A DNA stretch of 64,000 nucleotides from Sphingomonas sp. PAMC 26605 (GTDB lineage: Bacteria > Pseudomonadota > Alphaproteobacteria > Sphingomonadales > Sphingomonadaceae). The notes beneath the pieces are model-generated. The model was not told the DNA's origin, searched no databases, and saw only the letters and a list, made by a program, of their open reading frames with translations. Both the position numbers and the translations under genes were made by a program. Location: assembly GCF_000241485.1 (NCBI RefSeq), contig NZ_JH584241.1:1039435-1103434 (forward strand). The letters run 5' to 3'. This document shows, one piece after another, positions 45,575 through 54,723 of this stretch; the stretch's first letter is position 1, and every line of letters begins with the position of its first letter.

Positions 45575-46948
45575 TCATTCCAGCGGAACGAAACGGAGCG
45601 GCAGCCCGTCCTTCGGCCGCGGGATCGGCCAGGCTTGCCACGTCTCACCCGCCCCCGCATCGAGCTCGATACGATAGCGGCTGAGCAGATGCGCGATCAG
45701 GATCCGCACCTGCATCGTCGCGAAATGCAGCCCCAGGCACATATGCGCGCCCCCGCCGAACGGCACCCAGGCATATTTATGCCGCGCGCGCACCGCATCG
45801 GGGGTAAAGCGAAACGGATCGAAGCGCTGCGGATCGGGCCACAATTCGGGCATGGTGTGGGTGTAGGCAACGCTGACGCTCACCGTCGTCCCCGCCGGAA
45901 TGTGAAAACCGCCGAAATCGAACGGCTTGATCGCGCGACGCGGCAGCGATGGCACCGGCGGGATCAGCCGCAGCGCTTCCTTGAACGCCATGTCGGTCAG
46001 CACCAGCCGGTCGAGCTGCCCGGGCGGCAGCCCACCCGTGTCGTTGCGCCCGAGATCGGCGATCTCAGCGCGCAACTTCTCCTGCCATTCGGGATTGCGG
46101 CCGAGCAGCATGACGAGGCTCGTCGCCGACGAGGTGATCGTGTCGTGCGCGGCCATCATCAGGAAGTTCATGTGATCGGCGATCGCATCGGCGGCGAGCG
46201 GTTTTCCATCGTCGTCGGTCGCGCGGCAGAATTGCGAGAAGAAGTCCTGGCCGCCAGCCGCGCGCCGCGCCGGAATCTCGCGCTCGAACAGATCAATTAG
46301 ATAGGCGCGCGCGCGGACCCCTTTGCGCATCTGCGAGCCTGGTAGCGGCACACGGATCGGCGTGATTGAAGCCTGCACCTCATCGACAAACGCCTGGTTG
46401 ATCCGCGTCGCCTCGGGCCCGAGCGGCATGCCAAGAAAGCTCTCGGCAGCGAGATCGAGCGTCAGTTGCTTGATCGCGTCGTAGAAGCGTATCGGCCGGT
46501 TGCCCCAGCCCGCGACGGCGCGCGCGATACCGGCGTCGAGCGTCTCGGCATAATGCCGCATCGGCTCGGGCTTGAACGCGACCGCCATCACGCGGCGGTC
46601 GGCGCGGTGCTTGTCGAAATCCATCAGCATCAATCCGCGCGGAAACAGCAGGTTGAGCAACGGCCCCCAGCCCTGCTCGGACGAGAAGATCCGGTCGCGA
46701 TCGAACAGCACGAGCTCGTTGGCCTCGGGGCCGATCAAGCTGACCGTCGGACCGCCAAACGCATTGTTGCGGAACACCGGGCCATAGCTGTCGATCATGT
46801 GGCGCCCGAAGCGCACCGGATCCTTGAGCATGCGGAAGGTGTTGCCGACGAAGGGCAATCCGTCCTCCCCCGGAATGGCGCGGATGGCGCTTTGCTTCTG
46901 ACGCGGCAGCCAATGCGGATTGGCCTTGAAGGTGTGGGCGTACGCCAT
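45575..46948 (-). CDS. Cytochrome P450
   Basis: 457 residues. Oxygen-binding I-helix MMAAHDTITSSATS, the K-helix E-X-X-R (KEALRLIPP), and the heme loop FGGGAHMCLG with the cysteine ligand about 50 residues from the end. A soluble bacterial P450; no membrane anchor. The ATG at 46948 has AGGAG 7 nt upstream and is preferred to an ATG 8 codons earlier. No ferredoxin partner is adjacent; FdxA at 5.2 kb is not specifically linked. The substrate is unknown. Confidence 0.94.
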   Translation of the reverse strand: MAYAHTFKANPHWLPRQKQSAIRAIPGEDGLPFVGNTFRMLKDPVRFGRHMIDSYGPVFRNNAFGGPTVSLIGPEANELVLFDRDRIFSSEQGWGPLLNLLFPRGLMLMDFDKHRADRRVMAVAFKPEPMRHYAETLDAGIARAVAGWGNRPIRFYDAIKQLTLDLAAESFLGMPLGPEATRINQAFVDEVQASITPIRVPLPGSQMRKGVRARAYLIDLFEREIPARRAAGGQDFFSQFCRATDDDGKPLAADAIADHMNFLMMAAHDTITSSATSLVMLLGRNPEWQEKLRAEIADLGRNDTGGLPPGQLDRLVLTDMAFKEALRLIPPVPSLPRRAIKPFDFGGFHIPAGTTVSVSVAYTHTMPELWPDPQRFDPFRFTPDAVRARHKYAWVPFGGGAHMCLGLHFATMQVRILIAHLLSRYRIELDAGAGETWQAWPIPRPKDGLPLRFVPLE

Positions 46949-47006
46949 CGTCGCGCTCCTGCTTACTGACATCGGTATAAGTAAGGAGTCGAGCGCTGGG
47001 AAGAGC

Positions 47007-47459
47007 TTAGCGCGGCGTCTCCTGGCCGAGCGAGTCGAGCCAGCTTGTGACCATGCTGGTGCGGCTGCTCGAGACCGCGCCGGCCAGTACCACTGCGACG
47101 ACGCAGATCGGCATCAGCATGTCTAAATCGATCAGCGCCACCAGCAGCAGCACGAGCGTCACGCCGATGCTCAGCAGACCGAGCGCGGCGATGCGGCGTT
47201 CGCCCGGGGGCAACAGCGCGATGACGCGCGGACCTTTGCGGTCCCAATTCGGCGACGTCGTCAGCAACCGGCGCCCGTCCGCGTCGCGCACGCGGAACAA
47301 GGCGGCGACCAGCGGCGCGCCGAGGGCGTCGCCCGGGGCGATCGGGTCGGCGCGCCGTTGAAGCGGCGCGGCCGGCGGCTGTTCGGCCCATGTGTCGATC
47401 GTGTGGAGCCGCCCGCCGCGTTCGACGATCTTGTAGCGCGGCGGCGGAGGCTTGCTCAT
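47007..47459 (-). CDS. Hypothetical membrane protein
   Basis: 150 residues, not recognised. A ~75-residue polar N-terminal part (RYKIVERGGRLHTIDTWAEQ) is followed by two membrane helices (ALGLLSIGVTLVLLLVALI and MLMPICVVAVVLAGAVSSS) and a short polar end. It overlaps the GNAT remnant upstream by 4 nt. Confidence 0.7.
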   Translation of the reverse strand: MSKPPPPRYKIVERGGRLHTIDTWAEQPPAAPLQRRADPIAPGDALGAPLVAALFRVRDADGRRLLTTSPNWDRKGPRVIALLPPGERRIAALGLLSIGVTLVLLLVALIDLDMLMPICVVAVVLAGAVSSSRTSMVTSWLDSLGQETPR

Positions 47460-47821
47460 CCGCCGCGCCGCGCCCGCCACTGCTGGGCACTCTGCCCCTG
47501 CGCATAGCGCTTGCCGGCAAAGGCCGCCGCGACGCCCCAGCCGACCTCGGTGCCGGGCCAGCCTTCGGGCTGCCACGGGCCGATCCGCCCGACCCACGCA
47601 CCTGTCTTTCGCTCGATCACCGAGAACATCGAGAAGCCGCGCGTCATTCACGCACCGGCGCGCACCGAAGAGTCGCGCCAGGCGACCGCACGCGGCATCG
47701 CGCCACCGAGGTGCGCCATCGTCTCGCGATCCGCGGCGAAGGCGGCATAGGCTTCGAAATCCGCCGGCTCGGGGAGCCTTAGGATCAACCGCTCGGTGAA
47801 CAGGATCGGCCCGCTCACCAT
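47456..47821 (-). pseudogene. GNAT acetyltransferase remnant
   Basis: An N-terminal frame from ATG 47821 reads MVSGPILFTERLILRLPEPA, a standard GNAT start. A TGA at 47648-47650 interrupts it, and the same frame continues MTRGFSMFSVIERKTGAWVG, GPWQPEGWPGTEVGWGVAAA and then leaves homology (GKRYAQGQSAQQWRARRGG). The stop falls where relatives usually have Trp (GAW-M-RGFSMFSV), so a TGG-to-TGA change fits. The acetyl-CoA-binding C-terminus is missing. Non-functional in all likelihood. Confidence 0.8.
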
Positions 47822-47826
47822 CAGCG

Positions 47827-48246
47827 TCAGCCGAAGCGCGCTTTCAGCACCATCATCGCGAGTGCCGCCTTGGCCGCCTCGCCGCCCTTGTCCTTTTCCG
47901 ACTTGCGCGCGCGCGTCAGCGCTTGAGCCTCGTCCTCGGTCGTGAGGATGCCGTTGCCGATCGCCAGGCCGTCCATCGACAGCGCCATCAGCCCGCGTGC
48001 GCTCTCGCCCGCGACGATCTCGAAATGATAGGTCTCGCCGCGGATCACCACGCCGAGCGCGACGAAACCGTCATACAGGCCACTTTCCGCCGCGAGCGCG
48101 ACCGCACCGGGAATCTCGAGCGCACCCGGAACGGTGATCGTCTCATGCTTATGGCCCGCGGCCTCAATCGCGGCGCGCGCGCCTTCTAGCAGCAGGTCGT
48201 TGAGATGGTCGTAAAAACGCGCTTCGACGATGAGCAATTTGGCCAT
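47827..48246 (-). CDS. ribH: 6,7-dimethyl-8-ribityllumazine synthase
   Basis: 139 residues. It joins the RibB and RibD/A products into lumazine. [48 protein letters not shown] and [15 protein letters not shown] are signatures, including the active-site His. The ATG overlaps the ribB stop (TAATG). Last functional gene of ribD-ribE-ribB-ribH. Confidence 0.96.
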   Translation of the reverse strand: MAKLLIVEARFYDHLNDLLLEGARAAIEAAGHKHETITVPGALEIPGAVALAAESGLYDGFVALGVVIRGETYHFEIVAGESARGLMALSMDGLAIGNGILTTEDEAQALTRARKSEKDKGGEAAKAALAMMVLKARFG

Positions 48247-49394
48247 TATTCGCCCCCGGTACCGGAAATGGGTCGCTCGTCGACGATCGACAGGCCATAG
48301 CCCTCGAGCCCGACCAAAGCGTGATGCGTATTGGTGAGCAGAATCATTTCCTCGACGCCGAGCTCGGCGAGGATCTGCGCGCCGACGCCGTAATCGCGCA
48401 ATTCCTCGACCTCGGGCGCGCCCGCGCCCTTGCCCTCGCCGCGCAGCTTGATGAAGCGCGTCACCGAATCCTTCATCGGGCGGTTTATCACCACGATGAC
48501 GCCGGCGCCTTCGGCAGCGATCGCTTCCATCGCGCCCGACAGCAGGCCGGAACGCTCGGATTGCTCGCCGAACATGTCGACGAAATAGGAGGCTGTGTGC
48601 ATCCGGACCAGGGTCGGCTTGGTCGGGTCGATCCGCCCCTTGACCAGCGCGATCGTCTCGTCGCCGGTCGCCTTGTTGTGAAAGGTCATCGCCTTCCATT
48701 GGCCGCCCCATTTCGAGTCGAACGGCATCTCGGCCCGCTTCTCGACGAGATGGTCGTGGCGGCGGCGATACGCGATCAGGTCGCGGATCGTGCCGATCTT
48801 GAGATTGTGGAGCTGCGCGAACGAGACGAGATCGTCGAGCCGGCTCATAGTGCCGTCCTCGTTCATGATCTCGCAGATCACGCCCGACGGGTTGAGTCCG
48901 GCGAGCCGCGAGACGTCGACCGCAGCCTCGGTATGGCCAGCGCGGACCAGCACGCCGCCATCGCGCGCGACGAGCGGGAAGACATGGCCAGGCGTGACGA
49001 TCTCTTCCTTGCCCTTCGACGAATCGATCGCGACCGCGATGGTGCGCGCCCGGTCGGCGGCGGAAATCCCGGTGGTGACGCCGTCGCGCGCCTCGATCGA
49101 GGTGGTGAAGGCCGTTTCGTGCCGTGTGCCGTTGTGGCGGCTCATCAGCCCGAGCCCGAGCTCCTCGACCCGCTTCTTGGTCATCGCGAGGCAGATCAGC
49201 CCGCGGCCGTGCTTGGCCATGAAGTTGATCTTCTCCGGCGTCGCCATCTGCGCGGGGATGACCAGATCGCCCTCATTCTCGCGATCCTCGTCATCGACCA
49301 GGATGAACATCCGGCCGTTCTTGGCCTCGTCGATCAACTCCTCGGGCGAGGACAGGAACCCATGGCGCAGCCGCGCGACTTCAGGCTTTGGCAC
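48246..49394 (-). CDS. ribB: DHBP synthase with degenerate GTP cyclohydrolase II domain
   Basis: 382 residues. The N-terminal RibB domain is intact: acidic loop [15 protein letters not shown] (about 30-44), [30 protein letters not shown] and [14 protein letters not shown]. The C-terminal half has the RibA fold but where RibA has HSECLTGD...KCDCG it reads [20 protein letters not shown], with no zinc cysteines. Only the ribulose-5-phosphate reaction should remain. GTG at 49394 with GGAG 7 nt upstream, overlapping the ribE stop by 14 nt. Confidence 0.93.
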   Translation of the reverse strand: MPKPEVARLRHGFLSSPEELIDEAKNGRMFILVDDEDRENEGDLVIPAQMATPEKINFMAKHGRGLICLAMTKKRVEELGLGLMSRHNGTRHETAFTTSIEARDGVTTGISAADRARTIAVAIDSSKGKEEIVTPGHVFPLVARDGGVLVRAGHTEAAVDVSRLAGLNPSGVICEIMNEDGTMSRLDDLVSFAQLHNLKIGTIRDLIAYRRRHDHLVEKRAEMPFDSKWGGQWKAMTFHNKATGDETIALVKGRIDPTKPTLVRMHTASYFVDMFGEQSERSGLLSGAMEAIAAEGAGVIVVINRPMKDSVTRFIKLRGEGKGAGAPEVEELRDYGVGAQILAELGVEEMILLTNTHHALVGLEGYGLSIVDERPISGTGGE

Positions 49395-49992
49395 GATAAT
49401 GCTCCATGCGTTGCAGATAGCGGGCGAGGACGTCGATCTCGATATTGACGCTGCTGCCCATGCGCAGGTCACCGAGCGTCGTCATCGCCCGGGTGTGGGG
49501 AATGACGTTAACCGCGAAACGGGTGGTGCCGTCATCATGGTCGTCGATCGCGTTGACGGTCAGGGATACACCGTCGACGGTGATCGAGCCCTTGGACGCG
49601 ACGAACGGTGCGAGCGCGGCGGGTAATTCGATCGTGATTTTGTGCGAATCGCCCTCGGGCTCGATCGAAGCGACGGTGGCGACGCCATCGACATGCCCCG
49701 TGACGATATGGCCGCCCAGCTCCTCGCCGAGTTTCAGCGCGCGTTCGAGATTGAGCCGGCGACCGGCGGTCCATTGCTCGGCGGGCGTGCGCGAAACGGT
49801 CTCGCCCGAAACATCGGCAGCGAACCAGCCTGACGCCTTGTCGATGACGGTGAGGCACACGCCCGAACAAGCGATCGACGCGCCGAGATCGACGCTCACC
49901 ATGTCATATCCGGTGGTCACGAAGATGCGCCGGTCGCCACGCCCCTCGATCCGGTCGATCGTGCCGATGTCGGTAATGATGCCGGTGAACAT
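49381..49992 (-). CDS. ribE: Riboflavin synthase alpha subunit
   Basis: 203 residues with two lumazine-binding repeats, [15 protein letters not shown]...[13 protein letters not shown] and [14 protein letters not shown]...[17 protein letters not shown]. It dismutates two lumazines to riboflavin. The ATG at 49992 gives the canonical MFTGII start, 5 nt after ribD. Confidence 0.96.
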   Translation of the reverse strand: MFTGIITDIGTIDRIEGRGDRRIFVTTGYDMVSVDLGASIACSGVCLTVIDKASGWFAADVSGETVSRTPAEQWTAGRRLNLERALKLGEELGGHIVTGHVDGVATVASIEPEGDSHKITIELPAALAPFVASKGSITVDGVSLTVNAIDDHDDGTTRFAVNVIPHTRAMTTLGDLRMGSSVNIEIDVLARYLQRMEHYRAKA

Positions 49993-49996
49993 GGCG

Positions 49997-50998
49997 CTAC
50001 TCCCTGACGCGCTCGTAAACCTCGAGCCGGTCGCTGCCAAGGGTGCGCGCATCGGTCATCGCCCAGCGGCCGTGCGCGTCGGTAAGATCAGCGAGGCCGA
50101 TGTCGGGCAAGGTGCGGCCGTCACCGACGAGAATCGGCGCGCGATAGAGCAATAGACGATCGACCAGATCGGTGGCGAGGAAGGCCGCCGCGGTGGTCGG
50201 GCCGCCTTCGACCAGCAGATGATTGACCGCCTCGAGCCCGGCAATGTCTTCGGGCGACGCGATATTTTCCCAATCCCCGGCGGCGGCACCCGCGGGATGC
50301 ACAAAGTCGGGCGTGCGCGACAAGATCACGCGGCGCGGCGAGCGTTGTCCGAGCCCGGGCAAGCGCACGTCCAGCGTCGGATCGTCGCAGTCGATGGTCG
50401 CACGGCCGACCAGGATCGCTTCGTGGCGGCTGCGCTCGAGATGCGCGTGCGCCCGCGCCGCGGGGCCGGTGATCCACTGGCTCGCCCCCGATCCCAACGC
50501 GGTCGCACCATCGAGCGACATCGCCAGCTTGAGCGTCACCGCCGGGCGTCCCCGGCGCTGTCGGAGGAGGAACCCGGCCATTGCCGAGCGCGCGGCATCA
50601 GCACCGGTGCCAAGCTCGACCTCGATCCCCGCCGCCCGCAGCCGAGCGACGCCTGCCCCATTGGTGCGCAGATCGGGATCCCCAAGCGCGATCACGACCC
50701 GCGCGACACCTGCCAGCTCGAGCAGGTCGCTGCACGCGGGGCCCCGCGTCGATATGTGCGCGCACGGCTCGAGCGTGACATAGACGGTCGCGCCGCGCGC
50801 TTTTTCTCCCGCTTGGGCGAGCGCCATCGCCTCGGCATGGGGGCGCCCGCCGGGCTGGGTCCAGCCCCGGCCGACCACCGCGCCATCGGCGACGATCACG
50901 CAGCCGACATTGGGGTTGGGCGCGGTCCGCCCGCGTCCGCGCTCGCCGAGCGCGAGCGCCGCGCCCATCCAGCGCGAATCGTCCGACATCCTGGCCAT
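49997..50998 (-). CDS. ribD: Bifunctional riboflavin deaminase/reductase RibD
   Basis: 333 residues. The deaminase domain has the zinc site HAEAMAL (54-60) and LEPCAHISTRGPACSDLL; the reductase domain begins PAVTLKLAMSLDGATA and ends LLVEGGPTTAAAFL. Steps two and three of riboflavin synthesis from GTP. It follows a small membrane protein gene by 2 nt. I saw no FMN riboswitch upstream. Confidence 0.95.
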   Translation of the reverse strand: MARMSDDSRWMGAALALGERGRGRTAPNPNVGCVIVADGAVVGRGWTQPGGRPHAEAMALAQAGEKARGATVYVTLEPCAHISTRGPACSDLLELAGVARVVIALGDPDLRTNGAGVARLRAAGIEVELGTGADAARSAMAGFLLRQRRGRPAVTLKLAMSLDGATALGSGASQWITGPAARAHAHLERSRHEAILVGRATIDCDDPTLDVRLPGLGQRSPRRVILSRTPDFVHPAGAAAGDWENIASPEDIAGLEAVNHLLVEGGPTTAAAFLATDLVDRLLLYRAPILVGDGRTLPDIGLADLTDAHGRWAMTDARTLGSDRLEVYERVRE

Positions 50999-51000
50999 GC

Positions 51001-51351
51001 CTAGATTCCGTAGGCCTTGAGCCCGTCATTGACCTTCTTAAACTGCGCGCGCCGCTCGGCCTCGAGTCGCTTGAGTTCGTTGGCCTGGCGGGTCTGTTCG
51101 ACCCCGTCGATCTTCTGCTGCGCGACGATCTCGGCATCGGTGCGGTCGGCGCGCCATTGCTGCACATAGATGATGTCGCGGTGATACGGCTTGGGCGGGA
51201 TCTTCGATTCGTAGATCACGCCCATGATCATCACATAGGTCAGCGCGAGCGCGACGCCCATGAAGCCCAATTGGTGCGGCCGCCGGGTCACGATGTAAGT
51301 GCGCATATCGCGCCAGGCGCGCAGCGGGGATATGTAGCGCAGAAAATTCAT
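51001..51351 (-). CDS. Small membrane protein upstream of ribD
   Basis: 116 residues. One membrane helix (LGFMGVALALTYVMIMGVIY) followed by a periplasmic or cytoplasmic helical tail (EIVAQQKIDGVEQTRQANEL onwards) that looks like a coiled coil. Not recognised, but strongly coupled to ribD (stop-to-start 2 nt). A link to riboflavin transport or synthesis is inference only. Confidence 0.75.
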   Translation of the reverse strand: MNFLRYISPLRAWRDMRTYIVTRRPHQLGFMGVALALTYVMIMGVIYESKIPPKPYHRDIIYVQQWRADRTDAEIVAQQKIDGVEQTRQANELKRLEAERRAQFKKVNDGLKAYGI

Positions 51352-51411
51352 GAGACCGAGATAGGCGCGACAGGGAAGCGATGCCAGCCCTGCCGCGCCT
51401 GCCCTCGCCCG

Positions 51412-52080
51412 CTATTCTTCGTCGAGCACGAAGCGGACCGCCATCGTCTGCCACGCCTCGATCGCCACGCCGTCGCGCGTGCCGGGCACGAAGCGCCATT
51501 TCTCAAGTGCGCGCTTGCGCGTCGCCTCGAAGAAGGCGGGGCTCGACGCGCTGACCTGCTCGACCTGCTTCACGCGCCCGTCGGTGCCGATCAGCACGCG
51601 CACCACGACGCGTCCCGCGCGCCCGGCGAGGCGCTCGTCGCTCGGATAGGTCGGCTGGAACGCGCCGAGATAGCGCGAGTCGAGCTTTGGAATGGTGATG
51701 ACCGGCGCGGGCGGTTTGACGATCATGCCCACATCACCCGTGCCGCCGGCGAACGGTTGAACCGGCGGCGGATCAACGTGTGTGGCGATCGGGCCGCTCG
51801 GGATGCCCGGCAATACGGGTTTGGTCAGGTCGAGCGACTCGGGCGGCGGCTTCACCGGCTGCGCGGCGTGCTGGATCTGCGGGACGGGCTTTGGTTCGGG
51901 CTTGGGCGGGGGTGGCGGATCGAGCGGGATGTTGGTCGCGGTGATCGTCGGCACGATATCGCGAACGAAATGCGGCGCGGTCAGCGAAAGCCCGAACAGC
52001 AACACGCCGCACGCACCGAGCGCAAAGGCGACTCCGCCGGGGTTAAAACCCTGGCGGCTGGCATAACGATCTGCATGCAT
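51412..52080 (-). CDS. TonB family protein
   Basis: 222 residues. An N-terminal anchor helix (GGVAFALGACGVLLFGLSL), a Pro/Lys-rich periplasmic linker (DPPPPPKPEPKPVPQIQH), and a TonB C-terminal domain (YPSDERLAGRAGRVVVRVLI). It passes proton-motive energy to outer-membrane receptors. The ATG at 52080 with GGAG upstream is preferred to one 14 codons earlier. ExbB/ExbD and a receptor are not in the window. Confidence 0.9.
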   Translation of the reverse strand: MHADRYASRQGFNPGGVAFALGACGVLLFGLSLTAPHFVRDIVPTITATNIPLDPPPPPKPEPKPVPQIQHAAQPVKPPPESLDLTKPVLPGIPSGPIATHVDPPPVQPFAGGTGDVGMIVKPPAPVITIPKLDSRYLGAFQPTYPSDERLAGRAGRVVVRVLIGTDGRVKQVEQVSASSPAFFEATRKRALEKWRFVPGTRDGVAIEAWQTMAVRFVLDEE

Positions 52081-52178
52081 CGTCCCGTCTCCATCTTTGC
52101 CGTCCGATTCTGCGCCGGACATGGAGAGGATGTTACATCATACCATTATGTTGGCAAGAGACATTGTATCCTGCCGCT

Positions 52179-53507
52179 TCAAGCCGGAGAAAGGCGGGCG
52201 ATCGTGCGCTCGCGCCCGATGAGCGGGAGGAGCGCCTTCATGTCGGGACCATGGTCGCGCCCGGTCAGCGCACGGCGCAAGGGCAAGAACAGCGCCTTGC
52301 CGCTGCGTCCGGTCTCGGCCTTCAGCGCGCCGGCCAGCGCGTGCCACGGGTCCGCTGCCCAGTCGAGCGACTCCGCAGTCCGCGCGGCGGCAGCGAGGAA
52401 GTCGGCATCGGCGGGGTCGCGATCGGCGACGATCGGGCCCTCGATCACGCCCCACCAGTCGGCCGCTTCGGCGATCGTCTGGAGATTGGGCCGCACCGCC
52501 GCCCATTCCGCCGCGCCCATCCCGGCGGGAAGCCGGCCGGCGACGTGCGCGAAATCGAGCTGGTGGACGATCTTGGCGTTCAATCCCGCAAGCTCGGCCT
52601 CGTCGAAACGCGCCGGCGCGCGACCGAATTTGGCGAAATCGAAGCTCTCGATCAGCGTCGCGGTCTCGACCAGCGGTTCGACCGGCAAACTCGTCCCGAT
52701 CCGTGCGAGCAAGGCGCGCACCGCCTCGGGTTCGATCCCGACCTCGCGGAAATGCGCGACACCGAGCGAGCCGAGCCGCTTCGACAATTTGCCTTCCGAG
52801 CCGACCAGCAGCGCTTCATGTGCGAACGCGGGCGGCGCGACGCCCATCGCGTCGAACATCTGCAACTGCAGCGCGGTGTTCGAGACATGGTCCTCGCCAC
52901 GCACGACATGCGTGATGCCCATCTCCATATCGTCGATCGCCGAGGGCAGCATGTAGAGCCACGATCCGTCGGCGCGGCGGATCACCGGGTCGCTCATCGT
53001 CGCGGCATCGAATCTCTGCGGACCGCGGATCAGATCGTCCCACACGATCGGCGCGGCATGATCGAGCTTGAAGCGCCAGTGCGGCTTGACGCCGGCCGCC
53101 TCGAAGCTCGCCCGCTCGGCGTCGCTCAGCGCGAGCGCAGCACGATCATAGACCGGCGGGAGCCCACGCCCGGCGGCAATCTTGCGCTTGAGATCGAGCT
53201 CCTGCGCGGTCTCATACGCCGGGTAGACACGGCCGGCTTCGCGCAACGCCGCAAAACGCGCATCATAGAGCGCGAAGCGCGCCGACTGCCGTTCCTCACC
53301 CGCAATCGTCAGCCCGAGCCAGGCGAGGTCGGCACGGATCGCCTCGACGAAGCGCTCATCGCTGCGCTCGGCATCGGTATCGTCGATCCGCAGCCAGAAT
53401 TCGCCACCTTGCGCTTCCGCCCACAGCCAATTGTGGAGTGCGGTGCGGATGTTGCCGACGTGCAGCATGCCGGTCGGCGAAGGGGCGAAGCGAGTGCGGA
53501 TCGTCAT
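52179..53507 (-). CDS. gltX: Glutamyl-tRNA synthetase
   Basis: 442 residues. Class I signature [20 protein letters not shown] at the N-terminus and [12 protein letters not shown] (KMSKS equivalent) near residue 240. Length is at the short end of GluRS (~440-490). Alphaproteobacteria often have two GltX copies, one charging tRNA-Gln; the discriminating role cannot be told here. ATG at 53507; divergent from prs. No repeat insertion is visible, unlike leuS and pheS. Confidence 0.95.
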   Translation of the reverse strand: MTIRTRFAPSPTGMLHVGNIRTALHNWLWAEAQGGEFWLRIDDTDAERSDERFVEAIRADLAWLGLTIAGEERQSARFALYDARFAALREAGRVYPAYETAQELDLKRKIAAGRGLPPVYDRAALALSDAERASFEAAGVKPHWRFKLDHAAPIVWDDLIRGPQRFDAATMSDPVIRRADGSWLYMLPSAIDDMEMGITHVVRGEDHVSNTALQLQMFDAMGVAPPAFAHEALLVGSEGKLSKRLGSLGVAHFREVGIEPEAVRALLARIGTSLPVEPLVETATLIESFDFAKFGRAPARFDEAELAGLNAKIVHQLDFAHVAGRLPAGMGAAEWAAVRPNLQTIAEAADWWGVIEGPIVADRDPADADFLAAAARTAESLDWAADPWHALAGALKAETGRSGKALFLPLRRALTGRDHGPDMKALLPLIGRERTIARLSPA

Positions 53508-53667
53508 GCGACGAGCGGTAGAGGACGCCGCGCCCTTTCGACAAGCCCGCGCATACTCCCGCGCTTTGCGGCACGCCCCGCGGCGTCGCACGGCACGCGG
53601 TCCCTTTCCCCCGGCGGAGGACGCTCCTAAGGAGGCTGCAAATCGGCAAGCACAAGGGGCGGCCCAT

Positions 53668-54603
53668 ATGAAACTTCTCACCGGCAATTCGAACCTGCCG
53701 CTCGCGCGCGATGTCGCCGCCTATCTTCAGCTGCCGCTGACCGACGCGCAGGTCCGCCGCTTCGCCGACGAGGAGATCTTCGTCGAGATCCAGGAGAATG
53801 TCCGCGGCGAGGACGTCTTCGTGCTGCAGTCGACCGGCTATCCGGCGAACGACAATCTGATGGAGCTGCTGATCTGCATCGACGCGCTGAAACGCGCTTC
53901 GGCGCGGCGGATCACCGCCGTGATCCCCTATTTCGGCTATGCCCGGCAAGACCGCAAGCCGGGGCCGCGGACGCCGATCTCGGCCAAGCTCGTCGCCAAT
54001 CTGATCACCGTCGCCGGCGCCGACCGCGTCCTCTCGGTCGATCTCCACGCCGGGCAGATCCAGGGCTTCTTCGACATTCCAACCGACAATCTGTTCGCCG
54101 CGCCGGTGATGTCGGCCGACATTCTTACGCGCTACGGCAACCGCAATCTGATGGTCGTCTCGCCCGACGTCGGCGGCGTGGTGCGCGCGCGCGCGCTCGC
54201 CAAGCGGCTCAATAACGCGCCGCTCGCGATCGTCGACAAGCGCCGCGAGCGCGCGGGCGAGTCGGAGGTGATGAACATCATCGGCGAGGTCGAAGGGCGC
54301 TTCTGCATCCTGATCGACGACATCGTCGATTCGGGCGGCACGCTGTGCAACGCTGCCGCCGCGCTCCGGCAGGCGGGCGCCGCAGGCGTTGCGGCATACA
54401 TCACGCACGGCGTGCTGTCGGGCGGCGCGGTAGCGCGCGTCGAAAGCTCGGCGCTCGAGGAACTGGTGATAACCGATTCGCTCGGCAGCCACGATATCGT
54501 CGCCTCGGCCAATAAGATCCGCCATCTGACGATCGCGCCACTGCTCGCAGAGGCGATTCGCCGGATCGCCGACGAATCGTCGGTTTCGTCGTTGTTCGAC
54601 TGA
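53668..54603 (+). CDS. prs: Ribose-phosphate pyrophosphokinase
   Basis: 311 residues. It makes PRPP from ribose-5-phosphate and [41 protein letters not shown] (flexible loop), [18 protein letters not shown] and the PRPP loop [14 protein letters not shown] are all present. ATG at 53668 after a GGGGCGG stretch. Followed by a promoter-hairpin-terminator array. Confidence 0.97.
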   Translation: MKLLTGNSNLPLARDVAAYLQLPLTDAQVRRFADEEIFVEIQENVRGEDVFVLQSTGYPANDNLMELLICIDALKRASARRITAVIPYFGYARQDRKPGPRTPISAKLVANLITVAGADRVLSVDLHAGQIQGFFDIPTDNLFAAPVMSADILTRYGNRNLMVVSPDVGGVVRARALAKRLNNAPLAIVDKRRERAGESEVMNIIGEVEGRFCILIDDIVDSGGTLCNAAAALRQAGAAGVAAYITHGVLSGGAVARVESSALEELVITDSLGSHDIVASANKIRHLTIAPLLAEAIRRIADESSVSSLFD

Positions 54604-54614
54604 CGCTTGGTTGA

Positions 54615-54643
54615 TTGACAACGATTCAAGTCGTCTATAGATA
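54615..54643 (+). promoter_or_regulatory. Predicted sigma70 promoter after prs
   Basis: A perfect TTGACA (54615-54620), 17-nt spacer and TAGATA (54638-54643) point to a start near 54650. An exact -35 box is rare in this GC-rich window. It could drive the small RNA and/or the NYN gene. Confidence 0.5.
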
Positions 54644-54648
54644 GGAGC

Positions 54649-54709
54649 AAGCGCGTGGGCTATTAATCGCACGCGCTTCTAGCTAAGGGTCCCTGCGGGG
54701 GCCCTTTTT
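54649..54709 (+). ncRNA. Candidate small RNA
   Basis: About 60 nt predicted to start at the promoter above. It forms a 9-bp hairpin (54649-54657 with 54670-54678, 12-nt AU-containing loop), a short linker, and a terminator hairpin ending in five T. It does not match a family I recognise. The same structure could instead be the prs terminator plus a stray hairpin. Confidence 0.4.
54685..54709 (+). terminator. Rho-independent terminator
   Basis: A 9-bp stem with one G-U pair (54685-54693 with 54698-54706), 4-nt loop TGCG, then a T-run to 54709. Ends the prs transcript or the candidate small RNA, 15 nt before the NYN gene. Confidence 0.75.
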
Positions 54710-54723
54710 CGTATCGGTGACAT

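Noticed and set aside
45409-45660. A minus-strand frame ending GIRTLDPNLGKVVLYP
   Set aside because: This is the antisense translation of tRNA-Gly, a well-known source of false proteins.
51352-51411. FMN riboswitch for the riboflavin genes
   Set aside because: The gap before the ribD operon is only 60 nt and shows no RFN-element sequence; the lead gene is a membrane protein with ordinary spacing.
53668-54603. Frameshift or insertion in prs, gltX or pheT
   Set aside because: All show full-length frames with signature motifs in order and normal length.
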